Shown here in pieces: positions 12,419 to 25,685 of a stretch of 64,000 bases of DNA (positions are counted from its first letter, which is position 1; each line of letters begins with the position of its first letter). The DNA is from Ligustrum vulgare. Taxonomy: Eukaryota; Streptophyta; Magnoliopsida; Lamiales; Oleaceae. The stretch is from assembly GCA_963555705.1 (NCBI GenBank), contig OY743189.1, positions 3,551,501 to 3,615,500 on the forward strand, given 5' to 3'. The translations under genes and the position numbers were made by a program. Under the pieces are notes generated by a model. That model was not told the DNA's origin, searched no databases, and saw nothing but the letters and a program-made list of their open reading frames with translations.

Positions 12419-12822
12419 CTGAATTGAGTAAATTTACACAACCAATATGTATTGATCCTATACTGTAAGAGGAGAGATCGAATAACTGTTTAATTGCCAA
12501 AATCCATATTATTTTAACATCCATGCATGCATATTTCAAATCAATTGGGAATTTTTACCCAAAATTAAATATAAAATAAAATTATTCAGATAATCAAAAT
12601 GGGTGAAAAAGAAAATTGAAACTTACACAGAAAGCTATTGATCATAGGAGAATTTAATCGATGATCAAACTCATGTCGATGATTATTTACTGTTTGTTTC
12701 AGGTACCCTTCTGGCAAAGCAAGTAATAGAAAATGAAAATGAAGGATGAGAAAAAACCGTTTTGCCTTGTGAACATCCGAATATCGAGGAAGGCAAAAGG
12801 CCAAACAGAGGTCTACATAGTA
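12419..12822 (-). other. Fimbrin 5'UTR: non-coding exon plus 208-bp leader intron
   Basis: On the sense strand a donor CTGT|GTAAGT occurs at 12626 and an acceptor CAG at 12419-12421, 24 bases before the start codon. The leader exon would run from 12627 to about 12822, placed from the TATA box. Leader introns are common in plant actin-cytoskeleton genes. This is predicted from splice signals only. Confidence 0.55.
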
Positions 12823-12847
12823 TGGATCTTGATTCATGCTTGACAAG

Positions 12848-12856
12848 TTATATAGA
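12848..12856 (-). promoter_or_regulatory. Probable TATA box of the fimbrin gene
   Basis: The sense strand reads CTATATAAC, about 30 bases before the predicted transcription start and upstream of the leader exon. The next clear upstream block is AT-rich repeat DNA, so the core promoter is short. Confidence 0.5.
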
Positions 12857-12990
12857 GTATTCCCATGGCTTTCAAACCCCCGTTTGATGTATACATTGTA
12901 AAAGAAATGTTTTCTTCGTGCTCCTTTTTAACGTACTAGTATCACACCCGTGCGATGTATGAGATTTGTATTCATGATAATGATTTAGAA

Positions 12991-14090
12991 TTCATGAAAA
13001 TATATTGATTATACAATCATATTAAATAAAAAGTATAGTACAATTAATATTTTATTACAAAATATTATCGAATTCAAAATTTTAAAAAATACAACACTAA
13101 TCAAAATAGGAAAAAAAATACCCCCGCGTTTTAAAATTTGGCGCTTAATTAAATTTTTTGTATTAAATTTGTTTTAATTTTATTTGTATTCATCACCAAT
13201 TTTCTTTTTAATGTATTTTTATTTTTAATTAAGTTTAATTTTTAATATATTGATTACATATATTTTAACACACACACACACAAATTTACATATTAAAGAA
13301 ATGATAATATTTGATCAAAAAAAAAAAAAAAGATGATAATATATTGCACGGTGTTCAAGACATTTTATCTTTTTGAAATTTATGAAAATATATTAATCAT
13401 ACAATCATATTATATCAAATAAAAAATATAGTACAAATAATATTTATTATAATATATTATCGAATTCGAATTTTTTAAAAAGACAACACTAATCAAAATA
13501 GGAAAAAAAATACCCACACGTCTTAAAATTTGGCACTTAATTTTTTTATTATTAAATTTGTTTTAATTTTACTTGTGTTCATCACCAATTTTCTTTTTAA
13601 TATATTTTAATTTTTGATTAAGTTTAATTTTTAATATATTGATTACTTATATTTTACAAAAACTTCGACACACAGGCACCCCACCCCACCCCTCCCCACC
13701 CCACACACACACATACATAATACATATACATATTAAAAAATGATAATGTCTTACACGGTGCTCAAGACATTTCTTTGTTTTTTTTTGAATTCATGAAAAT
13801 ATGTTGATTATACAATTATGTCAAATAAAAATATAATACAAATAATATTTTATTACAATATATTATCGAATTAGAAAATTTTAAAAAGACAACACTAATT
13901 AATCAAAATAGAAAAAATACAACGCGTTTTAAAATTTGGTGTTTAATTAAATTTTTTGTATTAAATTATTTTTAATTTTATTTGTATTCATCATCAATTT
14001 TCTATTTAATGTATTTTAATTTTTTATTAAGTTTAATTTTTAATAATGTATTAATTATATATATAATAATATAATAAAATGGTGACGGTT
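12991..14090. repeat. Three tandem copies of a roughly 400-bp AT-rich unit
   Basis: Units begin near 12991, 13379 and 13791 (TTCATGAAAATATATTGATT and variants). Each runs through the shared phrases TATTATCGAATT, ACAACACTAATCAAAATAG and TTTAAAATTTGG, and ends in a (CA)-rich or AT-rich stretch. Spacings are about 388 and 412 bases. Non-coding. It lies 130 bases upstream of the predicted fimbrin TATA box. Confidence 0.8.
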
Positions 14091-15769
14091 ATTCTATTAT
14101 TATATATATAATAATATAATAATAATATATATATATATTTTAAATAAAATGTATTGTTAAAAAATAAAGAAAAATATTTGTGATTAAAAAGTGATTTAAA
14201 AAATTGTGTTATTAATAAATTGATTTATGAATTATGATGATTGTGTTAAGGAACATGGGCTAAAAAATAATGAAAATTTTTGAATTTATACGTAAAATAT
14301 TTTATTGTAAATGTGGTTAAAAATGAAAATGAAAAAAAAGATATTTGAAAGAATGAAAGTCAAGAGGGGCTAAAATAACAATAATTAGTTGCAGATTAGA
14401 CATTTTTTATTGTGAATAATCAAATTAATATGTAATTTTTTTTTAAAACAAAACATAGTAAGTAATAATAACATTAATGAAAATGAGTTAAATAATACTA
14501 AGAATTCTAGCATACAAATACATCGTACGCTTCCAAACTATCACTAAACCATCGATCTCCCATCTAGTTACACAATTGATTAACAGTTTTTATCTAGAAA
14601 ACACTCTCCATCATAACAGTAGTAACTGGAAGAATTAATGTCAATGCTACAAGCTTGTAAACTTAGGGCACAACTCTTCTTCTTCTTTTTTTATGTCGTC
14701 ACAACTAGCTTTCTAGAAAGATCACTAAGGCCCCCATAACTAGGGGGTGCACAAAAAAATCGGAATCGAGATGATCGAATTGGAACTTAACCGAAAAAAT
14801 TAGAACCATATGTTTAAAAAAAATAAAAAATTAGTAATCGATTTTGGAACCGAGAACTAATCGATTCTCGGTTTTGTCTTTAGAATCGAAAAATTGAAAT
14901 TAGAATCAGTTCTTTGATCCTGATTTTCTTTTTATTTTATTTTATTTTATTTATTTGTTTGTTTATTTATTTATTTTGGTGATTTTAATTAGCTGCCCTA
15001 AAAATGAAAAATCAAAAGAATCTGTAGTTTTTTTTTGGTATCGTTTGATAAAAATTGTTACGTCTCCACCTTGCTGTAACCTTTAACTTCAACTTGGACC
15101 GAAATTCTCTTTTAAAAAAAATAGAATGAAACCAATTTATTAATAAATCAAGTTGTAAATGACTACGATGTAGTTAATTAAATATTTAAATACATATATA
15201 AAAAAAATTAATAACAACTCTTTTAAAACTCATGATTCATCCCACGAGTGTACTGTAAAAAATTATCAATTTGTATAGTTTCTTGTCATGCTCGAAAAAC
15301 CTTTTGAAAATTTATTTCTTATTTTGGTTTATGAATATCTTTTATTTTATGGAGAATCCTATGTTTTATCGGGGGTGAAAGAATTTTCGAAATCCTTGAT
15401 CCTGGTATATTCGGTGGAAGTTTATATCAAGTTATCGGCTCACTTTCCAAGGCATTGATACTCCTTGGTAAGGCTATCGGAAAATAATTATTATTGTATA
15501 ATCGAATTAGAACTTGAACTGAACCCAAACCGAATGGTCGGGTTCTGGTTTGGTTCTTGCGATTAGATGGAACGGAATGGTTCTTTTTCACCATAACCGA
15601 AATGTATGGTTCATTTCTGTTCTTGAGATACCCGACGCCTACCCCTACCCATGACCCTTCAAAATCTTCTTGAGTATTATGTTGTGCATGACTTAGACGT
15701 ATAAACATATCATCTATGTTGGGAATGTCAATTTTATACCTTTCACAAAACAAAGAAATTGATTTAAAA
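14091..15769. other. AT-rich intergenic DNA with small degenerate repeats
   Basis: 14060-14150 contains a roughly 45-base direct duplication of (TA)/(ATA) sequence. The 14740-15650 stretch contains several AACCGA/TCGGTT-type phrases (GGGGTGCACAAAAAAATCGG at its left) like those in the small insertion at 7900-8172, suggesting an old non-autonomous repeat. No gene was recognised. Confidence 0.4.
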
Positions 15770-17462
<1,693 letters not shown>

Positions 17463-19570
17463 TGTAACACTCCAAGTTCAAATTCTTAAACCTAGGCTTG
17501 CTAATTTTTCTTTACTTAAATTCGAAAAATAAATCATTTAAAACCTTAACATTTTCATTTTCTATTATAAGATTTTACAAAAATTTCGACAGAATCTCCT
17601 CTATAAATTGGACATAGCCAAACTGTAGAGGGACATCAAAACCATTTTAAAGCACACATCTCAACTCATTCAATCCCAAACATCATCAAAACCATTTCAA
17701 TAAGTCTCAAACTCCTCAACAATATAATTTCAAGTAAATAAACTTTTGCAAATGAAATAAGAGGTAATTTAACCTCTAATACTACACCGATACTTATTCA
17801 AAGCTAATTTCAACCAAACCATTAAAAATAATAAATGAATTAAGGAATAATTAATGAGAAACTTAAATAAATTCTAATTTAACTTTATTTTCAAAAATTG
17901 AAGGTTGGTATAGCCTGAGTTTGTCACCGAGTGCTCTACTCGTCTCATCTAGCTTTCATCACCTGAAATATTGAGGAGGGATTGTGGTGAGCCAAAGCTC
18001 AGTAAGTAAACTTTATGCATGGGATGCATACTCATGACAAGAAATGCCTTAGACCCATCAACGTACGTATCCCCATTTACTTTATTTTTCAAGACTTTCA
18101 TACGTTCATACTTTCACTTAAACATTTCCAAAACCTTAGCTTCATTTCCATCGTGAGCTCACTTAGTATATCTTATAACCAATCAGAATGCAGCACTTTT
18201 CCTTATTTGGAACTAGGTTATCACTTTCCCACAGCATAGCGGTTTAAAATTTGCCCCCGCTAAGCGGTTTAGCAATCGTCACTGCAAAGCGGTTTAATTC
18301 GGGTGCCCCGGTCCCCCATGCCCCATTTCCCACTCACACCTTTCATGGCATAAAAGTACACCCATTTATTCTTAAAACTTGGGATACATACATTTTGAGA
18401 AAACTTGAACTTTCCACACTTTTCATTTAAAATCATTTGACTTCCCCAATACTCAATGACAAATGCATGCTTGATGATGCAATGATATAAAATATATAAT
18501 GCTTGGACAGTTTCCAAATTGAACAATATATACTTATATAAAGTAACGAAAGCATCGAAAACAAGCAATTTACATAGTTTCACTTAAGCACAGTAATTTC
18601 TCATTGACTTTCAACTTAAATGAAAATAGGTGGAGTTTACTTACCTCGAGTCCTTAGTATTCACTTTACTTAATCGGCAGGTAGAAGTCTTGATTGACTG
18701 CGACGTCAATGTACCAGTTCTCTTAATTATCTCCATTCATTAATAAAATATGATTTTAGTTCAAAAATCACATTTATCACCATATTCAAAATGACCAGTC
18801 AATTTCAATGCAAGACTTAGGAAAATTCTTTACTTCTTAATTCAATTTAAATTACAAAATTTCTCAACAAAATCCTAGTTATTTCTTAATTTAAAAAAAT
18901 TTCTCAAACATTGTTGCCAATTAACCTAAAACTAAAGATTTACAATTTTAGGTCAACGTTAAAAATTGTTAACCTTTGAAATCTGTAAATAATTTGTAAA
19001 TAAATTCCCAAATCTAACTTTCACATTTTAACTCAAACGTCACCAAACAATTAACTAATTTCATAATACCATCAAATCTGCCAAGAGGCTGAGTGGTGAC
19101 GGGGTGCGAGTGTGTGGCGAGAGGGACACGAGACCGAGAGAGAGAGACAGAGCAATCAGTCGGGTTGTGATGTAATTAGTTTAGGTTTAAGTATAATCTT
19201 TTGGAAATTTGAAATTTGGCCCCTCATTTCCTCTAATTTAGAAATTTAAGCCCACAACTCCTAATAAAATTTCGATTTGTCCCTAATCCTTTTCCCAATT
19301 CCAATTTAATGAATTTTAGGCAACTTACTACTCAATGAAAATAGAGATTAAAAGCTTAACAAATAACATAAATAATTAGATATAGAGTTGTACATAAACA
19401 ATTTATAAACTTTTTAATTGGTACATTGATCGGGGGGACATCCAAGTCCTTCCACTGCAAAATAAATCAAACTTCAACCAACAATGATTATATTTCAATA
19501 ATTTATAGCGACATTAACATAAACATTGCGAAAACTCAAGAAAACACATAATTCGAAAGACGATATTACA
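17463..19570 (-). repeat. 3' LTR of element A
   Basis: 2108 bp. The plus strand reads TGTAACACTCC...GATATTACA. The adjacent inner bases give on the minus strand a purine-rich tract (TTTTAGGGGTAAGGAAT) immediately before the LTR. Contains three 25-bp-spaced GCGGTTTA repeats at 18239, 18264 and 18289. Confidence 0.92.
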
Positions 19571-19610
19571 ATTCCTTACCCCTAAAAGAAATTTCGTCCT
19601 CGGAGTTAAA

Positions 19611-20069
19611 TTAAGACTTGCAAAAGAGATGTGGATACTTGGCACGCATTTCATCCTCACATTCCCAAGTAGCCTCTTCGACTGCATGATTCCTCCAAAG
19701 GACTTTAACTAGAGTTATCTTCTTTCTCCTAAGTTCCTTATCTGCCTTCATTAGGATCCTCACAGGTGATTCCTCATAAGTTAGATCCTCATGAAGATCC
19801 AATGACTCGTAGCTGAGAATATGAGAGGGATCCGAAATGTACTTTCTCAACATCGAGACATGAAACACGTTGTGAACACCGGATAGTACTGGTGGTAATG
19901 CAATCTGATAAACTAAGTCACCCACCTTTTCAAGTATTTCAAAGGGGACAACAAATCGCGGACTTAACTTTCCTTTCTTCCCGAATTTCATAATTCCTTT
20001 CATAGGAGCTACCTTCAGAAAGATCGTATCACCTACAGCGAATTCCAAAGGTTTCCTTCTTCTGTACAC
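19611..20069 (-). pseudogene. Element A Pol C-terminus: integrase end and chromodomain
   Basis: Encodes the integrase C-terminal part (FAVGDTIFLKVAPMKG, FEILEKVGDLVYQIALPP, HNVFHVSMLRKY) followed by a chromodomain (RILMKADKELRRKKI, VKVLWRNHAVEEATWECEDE). Chromodomains of chromoviruses are known to steer integration by binding histone marks. The aromatic/acidic positions W, W and E are present. Separated from the integrase core by stops and a frame change, so it is not translated as part of Pol. Confidence 0.88.
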
Positions 20070-20138
20070 ATAGCTTTTCTGTCTACTCTATGCAGTTTTC
20101 ATTCGCTAACGAATATTTTCAACAACTTCTGATGTTTA

Positions 20139-21276
20139 TTATACTATTTTCGGACCCAATAATTTCCTTTCCCCTACCTCATCCCTGTGAACTGGCGATT
20201 TACACTTCCTCCCGTATAGTGCTTCATACGGAGCCATGTGAATGGAAGCTTGATAGCTATTGTTATAGGAGAACTCAACCGATGGGAGGAATTCGTCCCA
20301 AGTACCTGAAAAATCAATAATACAAGCTCTCAACATGTCTTCAAGGGTTTGAATTGTTCTCTCTGACTGCCCATCTGTTTGTGGATGGAAGGTTGTGCTG
20401 AATTTTAATTGAGTACCCATGGCTTTGTGTACTCTTCCAAAATGATGAAGTAAATTTTGGGTCGGGATCAGACACAATGGATAAGGGAATTCCATGAAGT
20501 CTGACAATCTATGCTAAATATAACTCTGCATACTTCTTCTCCATATTATAAGTGGTCTTTACCGACAGAAAGTGTGCTGACTTAGTAAGACGATCAACGA
20601 TCACCCATATAGAATTATAACCTTTCTTCCTCTTAGGTAAGCCAACCACAATATCCATACTTATTCGTTCCCACTTCCACTCTAGGATCATAAGAGGTTG
20701 CAATAGACCAGAAAGTCGTTGACGCTCAGCCTTAACTTGCTGACAAGTGAGACAATGCTGAACATAATCTGCCACGCCCCGACTCATACCAATCCACCAA
20801 AAATGTTTCCTCAAATCCCGAGCCATCTTAGTACTCCCAGGGTGAATCGAATAAGGCGTGTTATGAGCTTCCCTCATAATTTTTTGCTTTAATTCCTTAT
20901 TATTAGGGACTACCAATCTATTACCGTACCGAAGGGCACCATCTGTAGTGATAACACAGTCAGTCTGCTTTCCCTCAGTTCCCTCAGTGCGAACTTTAGA
21001 AGTTTTGGGGTCCTCTAACTGATGCACCTTGATTTTATCCAACAATGTCGGTTCCAAAGTCATATTGGCAAGATAACATGATTTACCTTTTGGGACTATC
21101 TCCAACTCCAACCCTTGGATGTTAATCAGTAGTTTTCTTTGAACAACTTGTATTGCATTTATTGTTCCATGACTTTTTCTGCTAAGTGCATCCGCTACCA
21201 CATTAGCCTTGCCAGGATGATAATTAATAACACAATCATAATCCTTGACAAGTTCCAACCATCTACGATGTCTCAT
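20139..21276 (-). pseudogene. Element A Pol: RNase H end and integrase zinc and catalytic regions
   Basis: Two frames. 20509-21276 begins in the RNase H tail ([16 protein letters not shown]). It continues into the integrase zinc-binding region (H...H in [12 protein letters not shown], then CLTC) and the first catalytic region ([18 protein letters not shown]). 20139-20507 continues with [20 protein letters not shown], which carries the glutamate after the second catalytic region. An in-frame stop at 20509 and a frameshift near 20450 destroy the middle, where SDP is expected. Confidence 0.88.
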
Positions 21277-21337
21277 GTTTAGTTCTTTCTGTGTGAAGAA
21301 GTATTTGAGGCTTTTATGATCGGTATAGATCTCACAT

Positions 21338-22270
21338 CTAACCCCGTAAAGATAGTCTCCATATCTTTAATGTAAATACGACAGCTAGCAATTCGAGATC
21401 ATGAGTTGGGTAATTCTTCTCATACTCTTTCAATTGCCTTGAAGCGTAGGTAATCACCTTGCAATGTTGCATAAGAGCACAACCGAGCCCTTTTAATGAA
21501 GCATCACTATAGATGACTAACCCTTCATTTCCCTGCGAAATAGTTAAGATGGGCGCAGTTGTCAACCGCGTTTTTAACTCCTCAAAACTCTATTCACAAT
21601 CCAAACTCCACTGAAATTTTACATCCTTCCTAGTTAACTTAGTCAAAGGTGAGGCGATCTTGGAAAATCCCTCTACGAATCTTCGATAGTAACCAACTAA
21701 TCCAAGGAAACTACGAACTTCCTTAACATTAGAAGTCGTAGGTCAATTTCGAACTGTCTCAATTTTACTCGGGTCAACATCAATACCTTCCTTTGATACA
21801 ATATGCCCTAGGAATGGTACTCTTTCAAGCCAGAATTCGCACTTCTTGAACTTAGCAAATAATTTCTCCTCTCTAAGCTTCTGAAGCACGATCCTCAAAT
21901 GTCAATATGTCATCAATTAAAACTATAACAAATTGATCTAAATATTCTTTAAAAACCCGATGCATTAAGTCCATAAATGCTGCAGGAGCATTTGTTAATC
22001 CAAACGGCATAACCAAAAACTCATAATGTCCATATCTGGTTCAGAAACCTGTCTTTGGAATGTCCCCTTTCTTGATCCTCAACTGATGGTAACCAGATCA
22101 CAGATCGATCTTAGAAAAATAACCTGCACCTTGAAGCTGATCAAACAGATCCTCAATCCTCAGTAATGGGTATTTATTCTTTATTGTTACCTTATTCAAT
22201 TCTCTGTAATCTATGCAAAGTCTCATTGAACCGTCTTTCTTCTTCATGAATAACACAGGAGCACCCTATG
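21338..22270 (-). pseudogene. Element A reverse transcriptase and RNase H region, broken
   Basis: 21338-21565 is RNase H ([17 protein letters not shown]). The catalytic motif of reverse transcriptase is legible on the minus strand at about 21900-21935 as VIVLIDDI. Around it the reading frame shifts several times, including a deletion next to 21900. Fragments reading [13 protein letters not shown] in a separate frame lie at about 21970-22010. Confidence 0.85.
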
Positions 22271-24178
22271 GCAAGAAACTAGTTCGAACAAAGCCATTTT
22301 CCATGAGATCTTGTAGTTGCTCCTTGAGTTCTTTAAGCTCCGCAGGGGCCATCCGATACGGTGCCTTGGATATTGGAGTTGTTCCAGGCACTAAATCGAT
22401 AACGAAGTCAATCTCTCTTTTAGGTGGCAGATCATAAAGATTGTCTGGAAACACATTCGGATATTCTCGAACGATTGCAATTTGTTCAAGAGAGGGGTCC
22501 GTCTTAGGCACTTCGATTACGGCAACCAAGTAAGCCTTACAACCCTTATTCATCAGCTGATGAGCCTTCATTGCTGACACTATCGGAATAGACGGCTTTA
22601 CCTCAACCCCAACAAAGCAAAAAGAGGTCTCATTTGGAGTTTTAAACACTACCTTCTTGTCACGACAATCAATTGAAGCATGATACTTAGATAACCAGTT
22701 CATCCCCAGAATGATGTCAAAATCATGGATATCTAATGTTATGAGATCCGCCAACCAGTCATGCCCTTCCTGTAACACCCCAGTATTTTTGGTAAATAGA
22801 TGCTGGAGTGTTACCAAAAACTTTCGATTTTCTTAAATAAATGCGGAAGCGTTAAAACAAATGATTTTGCCAAACATGAAATTGAAATTTCTTTTCTCAA
22901 CAACTTAACGAACATTTTTAAACAATAAGTAAATTTTGAAATAAAAACTTTATAATTTTAATTCTTCAAATTCCTTGGCAGCTCGCATCACCATTTCCCC
23001 ACCATCCAATCAATCCCGAGCTAGCCTGAAAAATGTTTTAAAATATGGAATGAGCATATGAATATACTCAGTATAGATTTCGCACCAGTATTTTCACAAT
23101 TTAATATCAAAAGCAAGTAGATTACGCCATAACGTACTTTCATAGTGGGATGGAAACCCGACCATCTCATTGTCACTTTAGGTCATACCCATTCTCATTC
23201 TCCACTTAGGGTTTATTCATGTGACTAGTTTCCATAGATCTACATAATACCCTTTGGTACCCATAAGATCCTCTTAATTTGGATCACATAATAACGCATA
23301 AAATACTCAAACTTAAAACATTAAAGAGCGAAAACACAAACCACTTGACACATAGGGAAATCCATACCTCGTTCTTTAAATTGATCGTGTAAAATTGAAC
23401 AAAGAGAACTGAAAATTATTGTCAAACGAATCTCGAACGTGCCGAAAAATTTTATTTCTTTATGAAAGTTTGAGAAACCCGTACTTCTAAATACTTGCAT
23501 TGGTGTGGATAAAATCTTGCACAACTCATGTCTTTAAATACTGCATAATCCTTGCAAAATGGTAAGTCCTTAAATAATGGGATTTGCAACAATCCGTGCA
23601 TTAATAGGTAATTAAATATTTAGATAAGGTAAACCATATAAATTTAGTTCTAATGGAAATAACGTGTGAAAAAAGGAAATCTTTGATATTGAAACGAATG
23701 GAGTATTGGACTAAATAAATATAAAATTTCTATTTTACTCCTATTCTTTCAATCAAATATAATTTGATGTGATTTCATCCAAAATTATTTTTTCTTTAAG
23801 TCAATACTCCTAATTAATTACGATCTACAAAATGAGTATAATATCGATAGGCTAATTATCATCATATCAATAATTAATAATTTGGCTTAAAAATAAATTT
23901 GTCATCAAAACCTAAAATACTTTAATCCTCCGACTTTTCAAAATGGTTAAAAGACATCATTGATAAAATCGAAAATTCTCGGGGTGTTACACTTCCACTG
24001 CTATTGGGCAGTCACTCAAAACATAATTTGAACTCAATAATGCTCCAGAGGGTGTTGACATGACAAATTGAGTATCCAGTTGTGGAGATGGATGGTTTAG
24101 TCCTTCAGTAAATGCAAAGCTAACAAAAGAATGAGTTGCCCCTGAATCAAACAAGACACTTGCAAGCTTGCCACACAC
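22266..24178 (-). pseudogene. Element A protease and reverse-transcriptase N-terminus, split by a solo LTR
   Basis: 23997-24178 carries the aspartic protease active site (ASVLFDSGATHSFVS). 22266-22770 carries the rest (DIILGMNWLSKYHASIDC, a conserved late protease stretch) and the reverse-transcriptase N-terminus (YPNVFPDNLYDLPPKREIDF). Removing the insertion 22771-23991 and one copy of CTTCC lets CPIAVE join GHDWLADL, showing the break is a clean insertion. Confidence 0.9.
22771..23991 (-). mobile_element. Solo LTR H inside the element A protease
   Basis: 1221 bp, TGTAACACCCC...GGGGTGTTACA, flanked by a perfect 5-bp duplication CTTCC (22766-22770 and 23992-23996). It has no coding capacity and no internal region, so it is read as a solo LTR left by recombination of a larger element. 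Its left end resembles the A-family LTR (AATGCGGAAGCG phrase), suggesting a related chromovirus in the same orientation. Confidence 0.87.
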
Positions 24179-24342
24179 GTATACAGTTCATGACACAATA
24201 GGGTATACATCTATATATGTATGCATGTTCATGAATTGTATTGAATGACACAAAAATAAATGCCATAAAGTAATGTATGAGTACCTGAAACCTCGGTTGA
24301 TGCATCTTTGCCTTCCTTCTTAGACATTGTATAGACTCGTGC

Positions 24343-25452
24343 TTGAGTAGTCTGCCTTTTATCTCTGCAATCCTTAGCTATATGTCCCGGCTTTCAGTAG
24401 TTGTAGAAAACACCCTTACAATCATTTGCAAGATGTCCAGGTTTCCCACACTTAAAGAATACTCCTTTGCCCTGAAGACACTCACCACGATGTCCCTTGC
24501 CACACTTCGGGCAGGCTACTACTTGTTGCTTGTTTGATTGGTGATACTGCTTACTTCCCTGATCACTCCTCCTTTTTTGGCCGTTATTCCATCGCTTTGG
24601 AATCCACTCTTGAACTTCTGGTTAGAAGATTGAGTTTTATTCTCTTCTCTATTCGTGACTAGTGTCTTTTCCACTAACAGAGCCTTGTTGACCACCTCTC
24701 GGTAAGTGGTGAGTTCAAAAGGAACTACAATCTGTTTAATTAAAGGTTTAAGTCCTCTCTCAAAGTGTTTAATCCTCCTCTCTTCAGTAGTCACTAACTC
24801 TGGAGCAAACTTAGCTAAACTAGCAAATTCTATCTCATATTCTGTAACCGATACCCTTGTTCTAATTTTAGAAATTCCTCTTCCTTTTGCTGGCGGAGAC
24901 CCTTGGGAAAGTATTACTCATTGAATTCCGTAGTAAACATCTCCCAAGTGAAAAGGTCAGTATTATTTCCATGTTGGCACTGAACCATCAGCCACCAATC
25001 ATAAGTGCCACTTTGAAACATGTACACGGAAAAGTTAACCTTCTCTTCGCCAGTGCACCCCATAACTTTGAAAGCTTTTTCCATTTCAGTTAACCATTTT
25101 TCTGCCTCTAGAGGGTCAGGACTTCCAGCAAATGATAGTGGAGTCATCCTCTTAAACACTGAGATTCTCCCGTGGCCTCATGTATCATTACCTCTATGTT
25201 GATTGGCTTGTCCCAACGTAGTCAATGCTTGCATGAATGCCTCTACGGTCATAGGAGTGCCTGAAGGGATAGTGTTATTATCCATCCCTCCATTCTGAGT
25301 TTGCGAAGTTCCTCCTTGAGGGTTGTTATTGTTCGTGCCTCCGTTCTTAGTTTGGGAAGTCCCCCCCCCCCCCCGAGGGTTGTTACTATCTGTGTCTCCG
25401 TTCTGAGTTTGGAAATTCTAGCTTGAGTGTTGGTACTTCTAGTGCGAACCAT
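24343..25452 (-). pseudogene. Element A Gag, with zinc knuckles
   Basis: Starts at 25452 with MVRTRSTNTQ. The core region shows FAGSPDPLEAEKWLTEMEKA, QSGTYDWW and FTTEFNE, then ERRIKHFERGL and YREVVNKALLVEK. Downstream (about 24380-24520) are cysteine-rich knuckles CPKCGKGHRGEC, CGKPGHLANDC and a third with the first cysteines lost. The frame changes near 25250, 24910 and 24520. A run of 14 C at about 25362-25376 (G on the coding strand) is a likely slippage lesion. Confidence 0.85.
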
Positions 25453-25668
25453 TTCTAAATAGGAGAAAATGAAACATCTTGTTCAAAAATAATATACATA
25501 TCAATGTGCAAGAAAGTTCGATATTAGAAATATCAAAGCACATTCGATAATTTAAGTAAACATTAACTTACCAGATGATCGAGAAAGAAGCCCTTGAGGT
25601 GTGACTCAGTACTTGAACATTTTGAAGTAAATATTTTAAAACCTGGAGAATCACTTTTAAAACTCTTA

Positions 25669-25680
25669 GCTCTGATACCA
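25669..25680 (-). other. Primer binding site of element A
   Basis: TGGTATCAGAGC on the minus strand, five bases inside the 5' LTR edge at 25686. Initiator-Met tRNA type. Confidence 0.92.
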
Positions 25681-25685
25681 CAAAA

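Noticed and set aside
22771..23991. DNA transposon with 11-bp terminal inverted repeats
   Set aside because: The 5-bp duplication, TG...CA ends and resemblance to A-family LTR ends favour a solo LTR; no transposase-like content.
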